DNA from: Woeseiaceae bacterium
GTDB lineage: Bacteria > Pseudomonadota > Gammaproteobacteria > Steroidobacterales > Woeseiaceae
Length of the DNA stretch: 43,719 bases
Assembly (NCBI GenBank): GCA_030066735.1
Contig: JASJBB010000018.1
Coordinates: 1 to 43,719, forward strand
Reading direction: 5' to 3'
Shown: in pieces, positions 18,311 through 27,790 of the stretch
How the letters are laid out: every line of letters starts with the position of its first letter
How positions within the stretch are numbered: position 1 is the stretch's first letter
Notes under the pieces: model-generated
What the model was told of the DNA's origin: nothing
The model's input: only the letters and a program-made list of their open reading frames with translations
The model's database searches: none
Translations under genes and position numbers: made by a program

Positions 18311-19471
18311 GTGAACGGTCGAACCTTAAGGCTGGAGTGCCACCGCGGCAAAAGCGGTTTCGACACAATCTTTGAAGACTGGTGCGATCTGATGGAGCGG
18401 ATCCACTACCAGAGCTTCTATCACCACCCATTCTGGTTCCGTGCATACCTGCGAGCGCATCCTGAGAAAGGCGATAACTTCGCGTTCTCCTGTGTTTATC
18501 GTGGGTCGGCGCTTGTCGGCGTGTTCCCGACCATCTCAGGACGCAAATCAGAAAGTGGCGCAATGGTCGCCGAACTGCCGGTCGGCGACGAGTTGTTCAT
18601 GGCCGACTGCGCGATTGCCGACGGCGAGGATGGCGGCGAAATCTATGACGTTTTTCGCAACTCGCTCAGTAATGTCACGGGCCGTCCCTGGGACGTGTTC
18701 CGGGCCACGTTTATGCTGCGCGACGGCCACCTTGGGAAAGCCATCTCGAGTCGCAACCCACTGAACTACACAGTATTCGCGCAGGGCCGCTGCGCCGAGA
18801 TGTCGATTCGCAATTACGACGAGGCTATCGCCGGTCTCAAGAGAAAGTTCAGAGGCAACCTCAACAACGCGAAAAACAAGCTCGAACGCGACGGCGATGC
18901 GCGTTTCGTCGTCGAGCGGTCGGCAATCCCGGTTCGGGGCATGTTCGACCAGTTCGTCGAACTGGAAATGGCGGGCTGGAAGGGCGATCCCTCGAGGCCG
19001 CGCGACGATTACACGACGCCGAGCGCGATCGGGCTAAGGGAAAGCAAGCACAGCTTTTACACGGACGTGATCGCGCAGTTTGCCGAGGCCGGGTGCGCTG
19101 AAATCAGCCAGCTGTGGCTCGACGATCGGCTCATCGGTTCAATCGTCAGCCTGATCCTGAACGACACCTGCTACGTTCTCAAAGTCGCCTACAACGAAGA
19201 GGCAGGACGGTACTCTCCCGGGCATCTTCTCATCGACCACGCCTACCGGCGATTTGCCCGGGAAGGCCGCATCAGGCGCATCAACATGATCACGGCCTAC
19301 CCGTGGGTCAGGGGCTGGGAGCCGTACTACCGCGACTACGTCGTCTTTCGCGACTTCAACCTGACGCTGCGGGGCGTGTTCGCCTGCCTGCGCAGCAAAG
19401 TGGGCGCGATGCGGCGCGACTACCGCAACGCGCGGCAGAAAGACCAAATCCACGAGCCCGTTAGGAAGTAG
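18311..19471 (+). CDS. GNAT-fold acyltransferase, CelD/FemAB-like
   Basis: 386 residues, GTG start after a GGGA ribosome site. The central and C-terminal halves match the FemAB/CelD-type acetyltransferase pattern (Acetyltransf_6-like): a basic helix (LKRKFRGNLNNAKNKLER), a strand-helix segment AEISQLWLDDRLIGSIVSLI, and the cofactor-binding region YSPGHLLIDHAYRRFAREG. Such proteins transfer acyl or aminoacyl groups, often to cell-surface or secondary-metabolite substrates. It is convergent with the HupE-like gene and lies 1.3 kb before the peptide synthetase, so a role in that cluster is possible but not shown. No signal peptide. Confidence 0.7.
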   Translation: MNGRTLRLECHRGKSGFDTIFEDWCDLMERIHYQSFYHHPFWFRAYLRAHPEKGDNFAFSCVYRGSALVGVFPTISGRKSESGAMVAELPVGDELFMADCAIADGEDGGEIYDVFRNSLSNVTGRPWDVFRATFMLRDGHLGKAISSRNPLNYTVFAQGRCAEMSIRNYDEAIAGLKRKFRGNLNNAKNKLERDGDARFVVERSAIPVRGMFDQFVELEMAGWKGDPSRPRDDYTTPSAIGLRESKHSFYTDVIAQFAEAGCAEISQLWLDDRLIGSIVSLILNDTCYVLKVAYNEEAGRYSPGHLLIDHAYRRFAREGRIRRINMITAYPWVRGWEPYYRDYVVFRDFNLTLRGVFACLRSKVGAMRRDYRNARQKDQIHEPVRK

Positions 19472-19492
19472 CCTTTCCTATTTGCCGGGCGC

Positions 19493-20629
19493 TCATCCGA
19501 TCACGCGTTCAACCAGCCAGTATGCCGCGACGACGGAGATCGCCACCGACCCACCCTGGATCACCACCGGGACGAACCAGGACTTCTTGCGCAGCAGGTA
19601 GAGCAACGGGAATACGGCAAGCACGATAGCCAGCTGCCCGAGTTCGACGCCCAGGTTGAACAAGACCATGACCTTGACGAGATCGACCATGCGGAAGGTA
19701 AGGTGCCCCATGACCGTGGCAAAACCGAGGCCATGAAACAGGCCGAACAGGAATATCACGACCCAGCGCTTCGGCAGGTATGGTCGTAAATTGTCCATCG
19801 CCATGACGATGATCGACAAAGCGATGACGATCTCCACCGGCCGGCTGGGAAGCTTCACGATGTCCAGCGCCGCGAGACTCAGCGAGATCGAGTGGGCGAC
19901 CGTGAAAACCGTGACAATACCCGCGACCTTGAGCAACGGATTGCGAAAACTCTCTTCGGGAACCCAGCGGCCGGCTTGCCAGAATACGACCGAGGTCAGC
20001 AGCAGCGACAGCAGGAACAGGATGTGATCGTAGCCAATCAGGATGTGCCAGGCGCCTTGCCACAGGAACTCGCGCAGCTGTAACAGGCCGGGCACATCCA
20101 CCAGGTCGAGTTCCTGGACGGCATTGTCCGGCCGAAAAATCAGCGCCGTGTATTCCTCGCCAAAGTCCCTGCCAGCGACCGCGTTGCGCTCAATGAGCAG
20201 CAGCCCCCGGTGACGTGGGTCCTGCTCGAAGAACAGGGTTTGCCGGATGATCAGGCTTTCGGGCAGGGCGCCCGCCCATTCGGCAGCGAAGTGCAGGTGC
20301 AGGAACTCGCCTTGCGGCAGGGTCATCCTGCCAGCGTCCCGGAAATCGAGTTGCAGCGGCTGGTCGAACGCGCTGATCTCGAGGTGCTCGCCCACGTAGG
20401 CGACAACGGGTTGCAGCGCGGCGGCGTCCGGCACTTCATCCTGAAGCTGCAGGCCGAACTTGCTGTCGAGTTCGTTCTGATGCAGTTCCACCCGAACGTG
20501 CAGCGCATCCTCGTCGATGTTCAGGAACACATAGTTCTCGCCCGTGCTGTGGGCGAAGGCGGCGTGCGCGAATGCGAGCAAGAGAATCGTGCCGCAGGTC
20601 TTCCTGACCTGCTTACATAATCCAGTCAA
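19493..20629 (-). CDS. HupE/UreJ-like membrane protein
   Basis: 378 residues. The TTG start sits 7 bases after a GGGGGAG ribosome site and is followed by a signal peptide ending near AFAHST. A beta-rich periplasmic domain (about 28-185) precedes six or so membrane helices; the segment WHILIGYDHILFLLSLL and the pattern VFTVAHSISLSLAAL with conserved histidines are typical of the HupE/UreJ_2 family. HupE/UreJ relatives are secondary metal (mainly nickel) permeases, but the substrate of this extended form is not known. It diverges from the peptide synthetase operon and shares its upstream region. Confidence 0.78.
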   Translation of the reverse strand: MTGLCKQVRKTCGTILLLAFAHAAFAHSTGENYVFLNIDEDALHVRVELHQNELDSKFGLQLQDEVPDAAALQPVVAYVGEHLEISAFDQPLQLDFRDAGRMTLPQGEFLHLHFAAEWAGALPESLIIRQTLFFEQDPRHRGLLLIERNAVAGRDFGEEYTALIFRPDNAVQELDLVDVPGLLQLREFLWQGAWHILIGYDHILFLLSLLLTSVVFWQAGRWVPEESFRNPLLKVAGIVTVFTVAHSISLSLAALDIVKLPSRPVEIVIALSIIVMAMDNLRPYLPKRWVVIFLFGLFHGLGFATVMGHLTFRMVDLVKVMVLFNLGVELGQLAIVLAVFPLLYLLRKKSWFVPVVIQGGSVAISVVAAYWLVERVIG

Positions 20630-20654
20630 TGCGGGTCTCCCCCTTCCTTTCTTA

Positions 20655-20683
20655 TTGGTTACACGCTGAAACGTATCTATACA
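20655..20683 (+). promoter_or_regulatory. Promoter for the peptide synthetase operon
   Basis: TTGGTT (20655-20660), 17 bases, TATACA (20678-20683) in an AT-rich 120-base gap, about 65 bases before the synthetase ATG. Just downstream, TAGTTTAGACTA (20702-20713) has 4-base inverted arms (TAGT/ACTA) and could be an operator. No clear Shine-Dalgarno precedes the ATG at 20750. Confidence 0.5.
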
Positions 20684-20749
20684 TGCATTGAAACAGCGTC
20701 CTAGTTTAGACTACTACACGAAACTTAATCCCTTAGTTTTGAATGTATT

Positions 20750-23700
20750 ATGACAATAACATCGACGGGGCCTACCCCTGAGTCGGGATCAATACGACAG
20801 CTTACTCATGTCGAGAATCTGATCTGGATCGGCCAGCGGATGGCGGGCAGCGCGCCTGTCTACAACATGGCGCTGGCGATAACGCTGCGCGGCGTCGATG
20901 CAAACCGGTTCGCGCAGGCCTACCCGCGCATGGCCGAGGGGTTTGCGCCGCTGCGCGCCAGCGTGCGCAATAGCGAAGCGGGGCCGCTGCTCGATCTTGT
21001 CACCGCGCAACCGCGCGACCTCGAGTTGCTCGACTTGCGCGCAGAAAACGACGCGCTGGCCAGTGCGAAAGACTGGATGGAGCGCGCGGCGGCTGAGCCG
21101 TTCGACCTGGACGAACCGCTGGTCCGCTCGGCGCTCATTCGCATCGATGACGACGATTACATCTGGTTCGTCAACCAGCACCACATCGTTACGGACGCCT
21201 GGTCCTGCAAGTTGATGGTGGCCGCCATGGACCGGGCATACCGCGACGAGCCCGGCGACGATGTCGCGGCGGCAATCGGCCAGTTGCCGCCAGCGAAAGC
21301 GATTACGGAGTCGCGACTGGAAGAGGCGCGCTCGCACTGGCGCCGGGTGTATCGCGGCGTACCGCAACAGGACCCGACCTTCGGCCGCCTCAATCCCGAC
21401 CGCGATGCCGCGTCGGACCGCCTCTGCTACCACCTCGACGCAGAGGAGGTTACGCGCTTGCAGGCAGTCGCGAGTCGCGAGTTTCGGTCGTTTTCGCCCC
21501 ACATGTCGCTGTTCATCGCGTTCTCCACCCTGCTGGTGTCCTTGATGAGCCGTATCTCGCAGCGGCGCAGCATCGGCTTCGAGGCGCCGTTTGCCAATCG
21601 CGCGACCAAGCGCGCACAGCAGACACCAGGGCTGTTCATCGAGCTCTTTCCGCTGGCCGCCGACGTTGACGGCGCATCCACGTTTGCCAGCGTTGGGGCT
21701 CAGATTCAAAAGCAGCTGCCGGAAACCGTGAAGTACGGCATACCGGGCTCCAGCGTACCGACCGGCAACAACGGCTGCGACGCCGTGCTCAATTTCATTC
21801 CGTTCCTGCTCGGCGATTTCGACGGCGCACCCGTGCAGGCGGAGTTCGTGCACCCGGGCGCGCATGACGCGGCGCACGCATTGCGGCTGCAGGTCTGGGA
21901 CCTGCGCAGCGACGGTGGGCTCACGATCATGTTCGACATGAACCACGCGATGATCGGCGCGGAAAACCAGGACACGGTGATCGGCTACTTCAAGTCGTTA
22001 ATGGCCGCGTTCATCGAACAGCCCGAGGCACGGGTGGCGTCGATCCCGCTGCTGCCGGATGCGCAGCGACGCAAGGTGATTGACGACTACAACGACACCG
22101 GCGACACGCCGCTGCCGCAGCAGCCAATCGTGCAGACGATTTACGAGCAGGCCGGCAGGACCCCGGACGCGCCGGCGTTGGCCTGCCAGGGCGACCGGTT
22201 GAGCTATGCCGAGCTCACAGCCCGGGTGGACGCAGCCGCGGCAGCGCTTGCGGACCTGGGAATCTCGGCCGGCGACCGGGTCTGCATCTCGGCCACGCGG
22301 TCGATGGCGCTGATCGAATCGATCCTGGCAGTCATGAGGCTCGGAGCGACCTATGTGCCGGTGGATCCCGACTATCCCGCATCGCGTCGTGCGGCGATCT
22401 ACGAGAACGTGCAGCCCCAGCTGCTCCTTAGCGACGACGGGCGAGGTGACGCCGCAGCCGGCGGCATTCACCACGCTGTGATGGCCGACTTGCGCAACGG
22501 CGAGACGGCTGCCGAAGCGGCGCAAGCCGCTTTGCCGGCATGGTCGCAGCTGGGGCTGGACGACCTGGCTTACGTCCTGTTCACCTCCGGGTCGACGGGC
22601 AAGCCGAAGGGCGTGCCTGTCAGCCAGGAAGGGCTGGCCGTCTACCTGCACTGGGCGGCCTCGGTGTATGGCGACGAGGGCCCGGTTACGATGCCGCTGC
22701 TGACGTCGATCGCCTTCGACCTGACCGTCACGTCGATGTTTTTGCCGCTGCTGAGCGGCGGCTGCGTGGTCGTCTATACGCCGACCACCGATGCATTCGA
22801 CGATTCGCTGTTTCGCGCCGTTGAAGACGATCTCGTCGATACCATCAAGCTCACCCCGTCTCACCTGCGCATGCTGCAGCGGCTGGACCTGCACCGGTCG
22901 CGAATTCGCAACCTGATCGTCGGCGGCGAGCAGCTCACTACCGATGTGGCCGACGCTATCGACCGCCAGTTCGGTAACGTGCGGATATTCAACGAGTACG
23001 GGCCCACCGAGGCCGTGGTCGGCTGCATGATCCATCAGCACGTCCCGTCTGACGCGGCAACCAATACGCTCGGTTCACATGCGGTTCCGATCGGCAGGCC
23101 GGCAGCCCACACGCGCATCTATCTGCTGAACGAGGCCCGGCAGCCGGTGCATCCCGAGGTAACCGGCGAAATCTACGTTCATCGCACAGGAGCCCCCACG
23201 GCATACCTCGACGCGCCCGACGCCACGGCCGGCGCGTTCTTCCCCGACCTAGTGGCGCCGCAGGAGACCATGTACCGGACCGGCGACCTCGCGCGCTTCA
23301 ATGCAAACGGAGACCTCGTGTATCTGGGTCGAATCGACCAGCAGGTGAAGGTGGCCGGGCATCGCGTGGAGACCGAGGAAATCGAGAGCGCCCTCACTCG
23401 TGTCGCAGGCGTCGAAGACTGCAGCGTCCTGCTCGATCGGCCGGCCGGCTCGGCGCCTGCCGCAGTCGTGCATTGTTCGGAGTGCGGTATCGGCAACGAC
23501 ACGCCGGGCATCAAGCTCGACCAGGCGGCGCGTTGCAACCTGTGCCGCGACTTCGACAAGTATGCGGGCCGGGTCGACGCCTATTTCCGGGAGCGGGAGC
23601 AGCTGCGCGAGGTCATCGCGGAGGCGGCCAAAAGAAAGACCGGCGAGTACGACTGCATGGCGTTGCTGAGCGGCGGCAAGGACAGCTCCTACGCGCTGTA

Positions 23701-24964
23701 CCAGCTCGTCAACATGGGCTTCAAGGTCTACGGGCTCACGCTGGACAATGGATTCATCTCGCCGGAAGCCCTCGCCAACGCCCAGCGCGTCGTCGACGAT
23801 CTCGGTATCGATCACGAGTTCGCTTCCTCGGAGCACATGCCGGAGATCTTTCGCGACAGCCTGAGCCGCTTCAGCAACGTGTGCCAGGGCTGCTTCAAAA
23901 CGATCTACACGCTAAGCCTGCGTCGCGCCGACGAACTCGGCATCCCGGTGCTGGTAACGGGCCTGTCTCGCGGCCAGCTGTTCGAGACGCGGCTCAACCT
24001 CGGCCTGTTCCACGGCAACCGCAGCGACGAGGAGATCGACCGCACCGTGCTGCAGGCCCGCAAGGCCTACCACCGCCGCAACGACGCGGTCACCCGGTGT
24101 CTCGGCAACGAGGAGTTCCTGGACGACGACATTTTCGAGCGTATCCAGCTCGTGGACTTCTACCGCTACTGGAGCGCGTCACTGACCGAGATGCTCGACT
24201 TCCTGCAAACGCGGGCGCCCTGGGTTCGTCCTGCGGACACCGGCCGTTCCACCAACTGCCTGATCAACGACGTCGGCATTCATGTGCACCGCAAGGAGCG
24301 CGGGTTCCACAACTACGCCGTGCCGTACAGCTGGGACGTACGCCTGCAACAGAAGGATCGCGAGCAGGCAGTGCACGAACTGAACGACGACATCGACGCC
24401 GGGAGGGTCAGGGAGATTCTCGAGGAAATCGATTATCAGCCCGTGCACAGGGAGGACCGCAGGGCCGAGCAGCTGGTCGCGTTTTACGCCGCGGCAGAGG
24501 CAAAGGACCCCGAACAACTGCGCGGGGCGCTCGAGGACGTTCTGCCCGCCTGGGCGGTTCCACATCGCTTTATCCACGTCGATTCGATTCCGCTGACCGT
24601 CAACGGCAAGGTCGACAAGAGCACACTGCTGGCGAAGCTGTCGGCGACGCCCTCGTCGCAGCCGTTTCGCACGCCGGAGACCGAAGGTGAGGAGGCGGTG
24701 GCCGAACTCTGGGCGGAACTCCTGCCCGTGGTGGAAATCGGAGCAGACGATAACTTCTTCGAGCTGGGCGGCACATCAATCGAGGCCATCGAGTTCATGA
24801 CGCGGCTATGTGACGGGTTCGGGGTCGAGCTGCCTTTGGACCTGATCTTCAATAAACCGGTTCTCGCGGAGGTCGCCGTGGAACTGGAGTCGGCGCTGGT
24901 TGCCCAGATCGAGGGGATGACCGACGCTGAAGTGCGTGCCGCACTGGAAAATGAGAGCGCCTGA
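20750..24964 (+). CDS. NRPS module 1: C-A(with PP-loop insertion)-PCP
   Basis: 1404-residue synthetase with a condensation domain (about 15-440; HHIVTDAW, His144/His145/Asp149, where the usual Gly after Asp is Ala) and an adenylation domain with FTSGSTGKPKG (611-621), NEYGPTE (748-754), YRTGD (842-846) and DQQVKVAGHR. About 340 foreign residues then follow (about 905-1245). The A domain resumes with LPAWAVPHRF and catalytic Lys1287 (NGKVDKS), then a carrier domain (LGGTSIE, Ser1343). The insertion has CSEC (909-912) and CNLC (929-932), a PP-loop SGGKDS (974-979), then CQGC (1045-1048) and a GLSRGQLFETRLNLGLF segment like the TtcA thiolase GHHxDD..ET region. The active-site residues read DLTKIGEVGK, one change from the code I recall for asparagine. 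Starting with a C domain implies an incoming acyl carrier, presumably the free pyrrolyl carrier encoded at 32056. Confidence 0.9.
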   Translation: MTITSTGPTPESGSIRQLTHVENLIWIGQRMAGSAPVYNMALAITLRGVDANRFAQAYPRMAEGFAPLRASVRNSEAGPLLDLVTAQPRDLELLDLRAENDALASAKDWMERAAAEPFDLDEPLVRSALIRIDDDDYIWFVNQHHIVTDAWSCKLMVAAMDRAYRDEPGDDVAAAIGQLPPAKAITESRLEEARSHWRRVYRGVPQQDPTFGRLNPDRDAASDRLCYHLDAEEVTRLQAVASREFRSFSPHMSLFIAFSTLLVSLMSRISQRRSIGFEAPFANRATKRAQQTPGLFIELFPLAADVDGASTFASVGAQIQKQLPETVKYGIPGSSVPTGNNGCDAVLNFIPFLLGDFDGAPVQAEFVHPGAHDAAHALRLQVWDLRSDGGLTIMFDMNHAMIGAENQDTVIGYFKSLMAAFIEQPEARVASIPLLPDAQRRKVIDDYNDTGDTPLPQQPIVQTIYEQAGRTPDAPALACQGDRLSYAELTARVDAAAAALADLGISAGDRVCISATRSMALIESILAVMRLGATYVPVDPDYPASRRAAIYENVQPQLLLSDDGRGDAAAGGIHHAVMADLRNGETAAEAAQAALPAWSQLGLDDLAYVLFTSGSTGKPKGVPVSQEGLAVYLHWAASVYGDEGPVTMPLLTSIAFDLTVTSMFLPLLSGGCVVVYTPTTDAFDDSLFRAVEDDLVDTIKLTPSHLRMLQRLDLHRSRIRNLIVGGEQLTTDVADAIDRQFGNVRIFNEYGPTEAVVGCMIHQHVPSDAATNTLGSHAVPIGRPAAHTRIYLLNEARQPVHPEVTGEIYVHRTGAPTAYLDAPDATAGAFFPDLVAPQETMYRTGDLARFNANGDLVYLGRIDQQVKVAGHRVETEEIESALTRVAGVEDCSVLLDRPAGSAPAAVVHCSECGIGNDTPGIKLDQAARCNLCRDFDKYAGRVDAYFREREQLREVIAEAAKRKTGEYDCMALLSGGKDSSYALYQLVNMGFKVYGLTLDNGFISPEALANAQRVVDDLGIDHEFASSEHMPEIFRDSLSRFSNVCQGCFKTIYTLSLRRADELGIPVLVTGLSRGQLFETRLNLGLFHGNRSDEEIDRTVLQARKAYHRRNDAVTRCLGNEEFLDDDIFERIQLVDFYRYWSASLTEMLDFLQTRAPWVRPADTGRSTNCLINDVGIHVHRKERGFHNYAVPYSWDVRLQQKDREQAVHELNDDIDAGRVREILEEIDYQPVHREDRRAEQLVAFYAAAEAKDPEQLRGALEDVLPAWAVPHRFIHVDSIPLTVNGKVDKSTLLAKLSATPSSQPFRTPETEGEEAVAELWAELLPVVEIGADDNFFELGGTSIEAIEFMTRLCDGFGVELPLDLIFNKPVLAEVAVELESALVAQIEGMTDAEVRAALENESA

Positions 24965-24966
24965 CC

Positions 24967-27786
24967 TTGGCAACCACCTCTGACAGCAACCGGACAGCCG
25001 ATTCCGAGGCGCGTAGCAGCCTGCTGAAGCAGCGGTTGCGGCAGCGCCAGCCGGAGGCCCGAGACGATTCCGCCCGGGCCGACACGAATGTTGTCCCGGA
25101 CGGACCGGTGGAACTCGGTCCCTACCAGCGGCCGCTGTTCGTGGAATACCGGATGTATCCGGAGCGCCGCACGGCCTGGATCATTCGCGGCTACCTGCTC
25201 GACGGCCATGTCGATGCCCGGCGCCTCGCCGCAGCCTTGTCGCAACTGCGCCAACGGCACTGGTACCTGAGCTGCGCGATCACGGCCGACGGCAAAGTAC
25301 ATCCGCGAGCAGCGGACATTCCGCTCGAAACCGTGGACTGTGCCGGGGATCCATGGGAGCAAGCGCGCCGCTATTGCCGCGGCCCGTTCAAGCCGTTCCG
25401 GCTGGAGCAGGGGGAGCTGTTCCGGGTCCACGTCTTCCAGGGCGGGGAACAGGCTGCGGTGGTGGTGGCCATCCACCACATACTCGCCGATCACCAGGCG
25501 GTCGACGTGTTGTCGACGGAGCTGAGCGCTCTCTATGAAAACGCAGCGTACGAGCTGAGTCCGCCGCCAGACCTGCTGCGCACTTACGATCAGCAAAGGG
25601 AAAACCTGGCGTCGCGGCGTCCGGCCCTCGAGGAATTCTGGCGCTCCTACCTGGACGGCCTGCCGCCTGTCAGGCCGCTGCCGCTGGCCCGTTCGCAGGA
25701 TACGGCGGGCGAGGGCAAGGGTGCGCTGGTACGCGCCGACGCGCGCCCCGGCCTCGCCGAAATGTGCCTCGCGGCGGCTGCCCGCGAAGGCGTGTCGTTG
25801 TACCAGTGGTTCCTTGCAGCCTGGACGGTTCTGTTGGCACGGTATCACGATCGCGACGACGTCCATCTCGCCACGATGTTCTCGACGCGAGCGGGTGCCC
25901 GGCAACAGCAGGCGCTGGGCTGTTTCCAGAATGTCCTGATCGCCAGGCCCGGTCTCGAATCTGCGGCGACGTTTGCCGATGTGCTGGCCGAAACGCGATC
26001 GGTCGTCGGCAATGCGATCGCACACGGCAGTCTGCCGCTCGACGAAATTGCCCGCCTGGCGCCGGCACGTCCGGGGGGCGGCCAGCTCTTTTCCACCCTG
26101 TTTACGCTGGTCGCCACGGCCCCCCAGCCCCGGCTGCTGTCCAGCAAAGTGCTGGCAGTCGAGGAACTCGACTACGCGGGCACGGCGTTCGACCTGACGT
26201 TCTTCGTCATCACATCCGACGAGGGACTGACTTTCGCGGCCGAGTTCAATACGGCGGTCTACGACGGCGCCGAACTGGAGGCGCTGTTCGATCACTACCA
26301 GGCGTTGCTCGGCTGCCTGGCGCGCGATACCGATGCCGACTGGCGTCGCTGCAGTCTCGTCGACCAGGACGGTCTCGAGGAGCTGCGCGCGGACTGGCGG
26401 CGAATCGCCGCTGCGCCTGCACCCGTCGAGCGCTTGCACGACGGGTTCTACCGGCAAGCCGCGTCGGACCCGGATGCGACGGCGCTGCGGTGGGGGCCGG
26501 ACGGTGACGTGCAGCAGATCAGCTACGGCGAGCTGGCCGCGCGGGCCGACGCCATTGCCGGTTTCATCGACTCCGTCGCCAGCAGCGACGATGCAATCGT
26601 CGCCGTCATCGGCGCATGGCGGCCGGAGTCGATCGCGGCAATGATCGGCATCCTGCGCTCGGGGCGCAGCTACCTGCCGGTCGACGCCGACTATCCGCCG
26701 TCTCGCGTCGAGCACATTCTGACCGATGCCGGCCGCCCGCTGGTGCTGCTGCAGGATGGAATTCCGGCGCCTGGCGGCTTCGCCGATCGCTGCCACGCGA
26801 TGAGCGCAGCGATGAATTCCGCGCGGGTACCCGAGACGCGCGACGACACCGGGGAGATTGCCTACGTCGTGTATACCTCCGGGTCGAGCGGCAAACCCAA
26901 GGGCGTGCGCGTCAGTCACGGCGCGGCCGTCTACTCGACCGGGGAAAGAAGCGCGGTCTACGCGGAGTGGCCGCCCGAGACGTTCCTGCTGCTGTCCAGC
27001 TTCGCGTTCGACAGCGCCGTGGCGGGTCTCTGGTGGACCCTGTCGACAGGCGGCTGCCTGCGGCTTGTAGACCGGCAGACGGCGCGAGCCGCCGATGCGG
27101 TCGCCGAGCTGATTCATCGCGAGCGCATTACCCATACGCTGTGCCTGCCGGGCCAGTGGAGCGACATCTGCCGCATCAGCGAACAGCCGTTCGATGCCCT
27201 GCAGCTCGTCATCGTGGCCGGAGAGGCTTGCACTGGCACCACAATCAGAAACCACTATCGAAGAGCGCCCAATGCAGCGCTGTTCAACGAGTACGGGCCG
27301 ACCGAGATGGCGGTCTGGAGCACGGTCCAGCGCCTCGAGCGCGGTGCAAGCGAGCCGGTCCCGATCGGCCGGCCGCTGAGCCTGACGCAGGCGCTCATCA
27401 CCGATGCCTACGGCAACCTGGTGCCGGGTGGACTATCCGGCGAACTGGTGCTGGCAGGCGCCGGAACGGCCGCCGGCTACGTCGGTGACAGGAACGGCGG
27501 GTTCATTGCCCATCCGCTCGATGAAGACGGCCGCGCCTATCGCACCGGGGACCGCGCGCGGCTTGGCAGCGACGGCCAGATCTACTATCTCGGCCGCAGC
27601 GACGAACAGGTCAAGCACCGGGGCTACCGCATCGGCATCGAGTCCATCGAGCAGTCGCTCGGCGCGGCCGGGCCGGAGGTGGTGGTCATTCCCTGGGACG
27701 GCCGATCGCTGGAAGATCTGCTTGCAGAGCTGCCCGAGGACCAGGCGCTCGCGCTCGTGGACAAATACCTGGCCGCGAAAGGGTAG
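24967..27786 (+). CDS. NRPS module 2, N-terminal half: C-A core without C-terminal subdomain
   Basis: 939 residues, TTG start 2 bases after module 1. A short Gln/Arg-rich leader is followed by a condensation domain (about 40-470; HHILADH, His170/His171/Asp175) and an adenylation core with YTSGSSGKPKG (636-646), NEYGPTE (774-780), YRTGD (858-862) and DEQVKHRGYRIG. The protein then stops about 50 residues later, so motif A9, the A10 lysine, and any carrier domain are missing. The last 25 residues form an amphipathic helix (LAELPEDQALALVDKYL). The pocket residues read DSALIAEVWK, which I cannot assign to an amino acid. The missing parts are encoded on the opposite strand in the next gene, 4 bases away. 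Confidence 0.88.
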   Translation: MATTSDSNRTADSEARSSLLKQRLRQRQPEARDDSARADTNVVPDGPVELGPYQRPLFVEYRMYPERRTAWIIRGYLLDGHVDARRLAAALSQLRQRHWYLSCAITADGKVHPRAADIPLETVDCAGDPWEQARRYCRGPFKPFRLEQGELFRVHVFQGGEQAAVVVAIHHILADHQAVDVLSTELSALYENAAYELSPPPDLLRTYDQQRENLASRRPALEEFWRSYLDGLPPVRPLPLARSQDTAGEGKGALVRADARPGLAEMCLAAAAREGVSLYQWFLAAWTVLLARYHDRDDVHLATMFSTRAGARQQQALGCFQNVLIARPGLESAATFADVLAETRSVVGNAIAHGSLPLDEIARLAPARPGGGQLFSTLFTLVATAPQPRLLSSKVLAVEELDYAGTAFDLTFFVITSDEGLTFAAEFNTAVYDGAELEALFDHYQALLGCLARDTDADWRRCSLVDQDGLEELRADWRRIAAAPAPVERLHDGFYRQAASDPDATALRWGPDGDVQQISYGELAARADAIAGFIDSVASSDDAIVAVIGAWRPESIAAMIGILRSGRSYLPVDADYPPSRVEHILTDAGRPLVLLQDGIPAPGGFADRCHAMSAAMNSARVPETRDDTGEIAYVVYTSGSSGKPKGVRVSHGAAVYSTGERSAVYAEWPPETFLLLSSFAFDSAVAGLWWTLSTGGCLRLVDRQTARAADAVAELIHRERITHTLCLPGQWSDICRISEQPFDALQLVIVAGEACTGTTIRNHYRRAPNAALFNEYGPTEMAVWSTVQRLERGASEPVPIGRPLSLTQALITDAYGNLVPGGLSGELVLAGAGTAAGYVGDRNGGFIAHPLDEDGRAYRTGDRARLGSDGQIYYLGRSDEQVKHRGYRIGIESIEQSLGAAGPEVVVIPWDGRSLEDLLAELPEDQALALVDKYLAAKG

Positions 27787-27790
27787 ACCT

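Noticed and set aside
24484-27255. A 923-codon minus-strand open frame antisense to the synthetases
   Set aside because: It lies opposite well-supported C-A and PCP coding sequence, has no recognisable domain, and is typical of GC-rich antisense frames.
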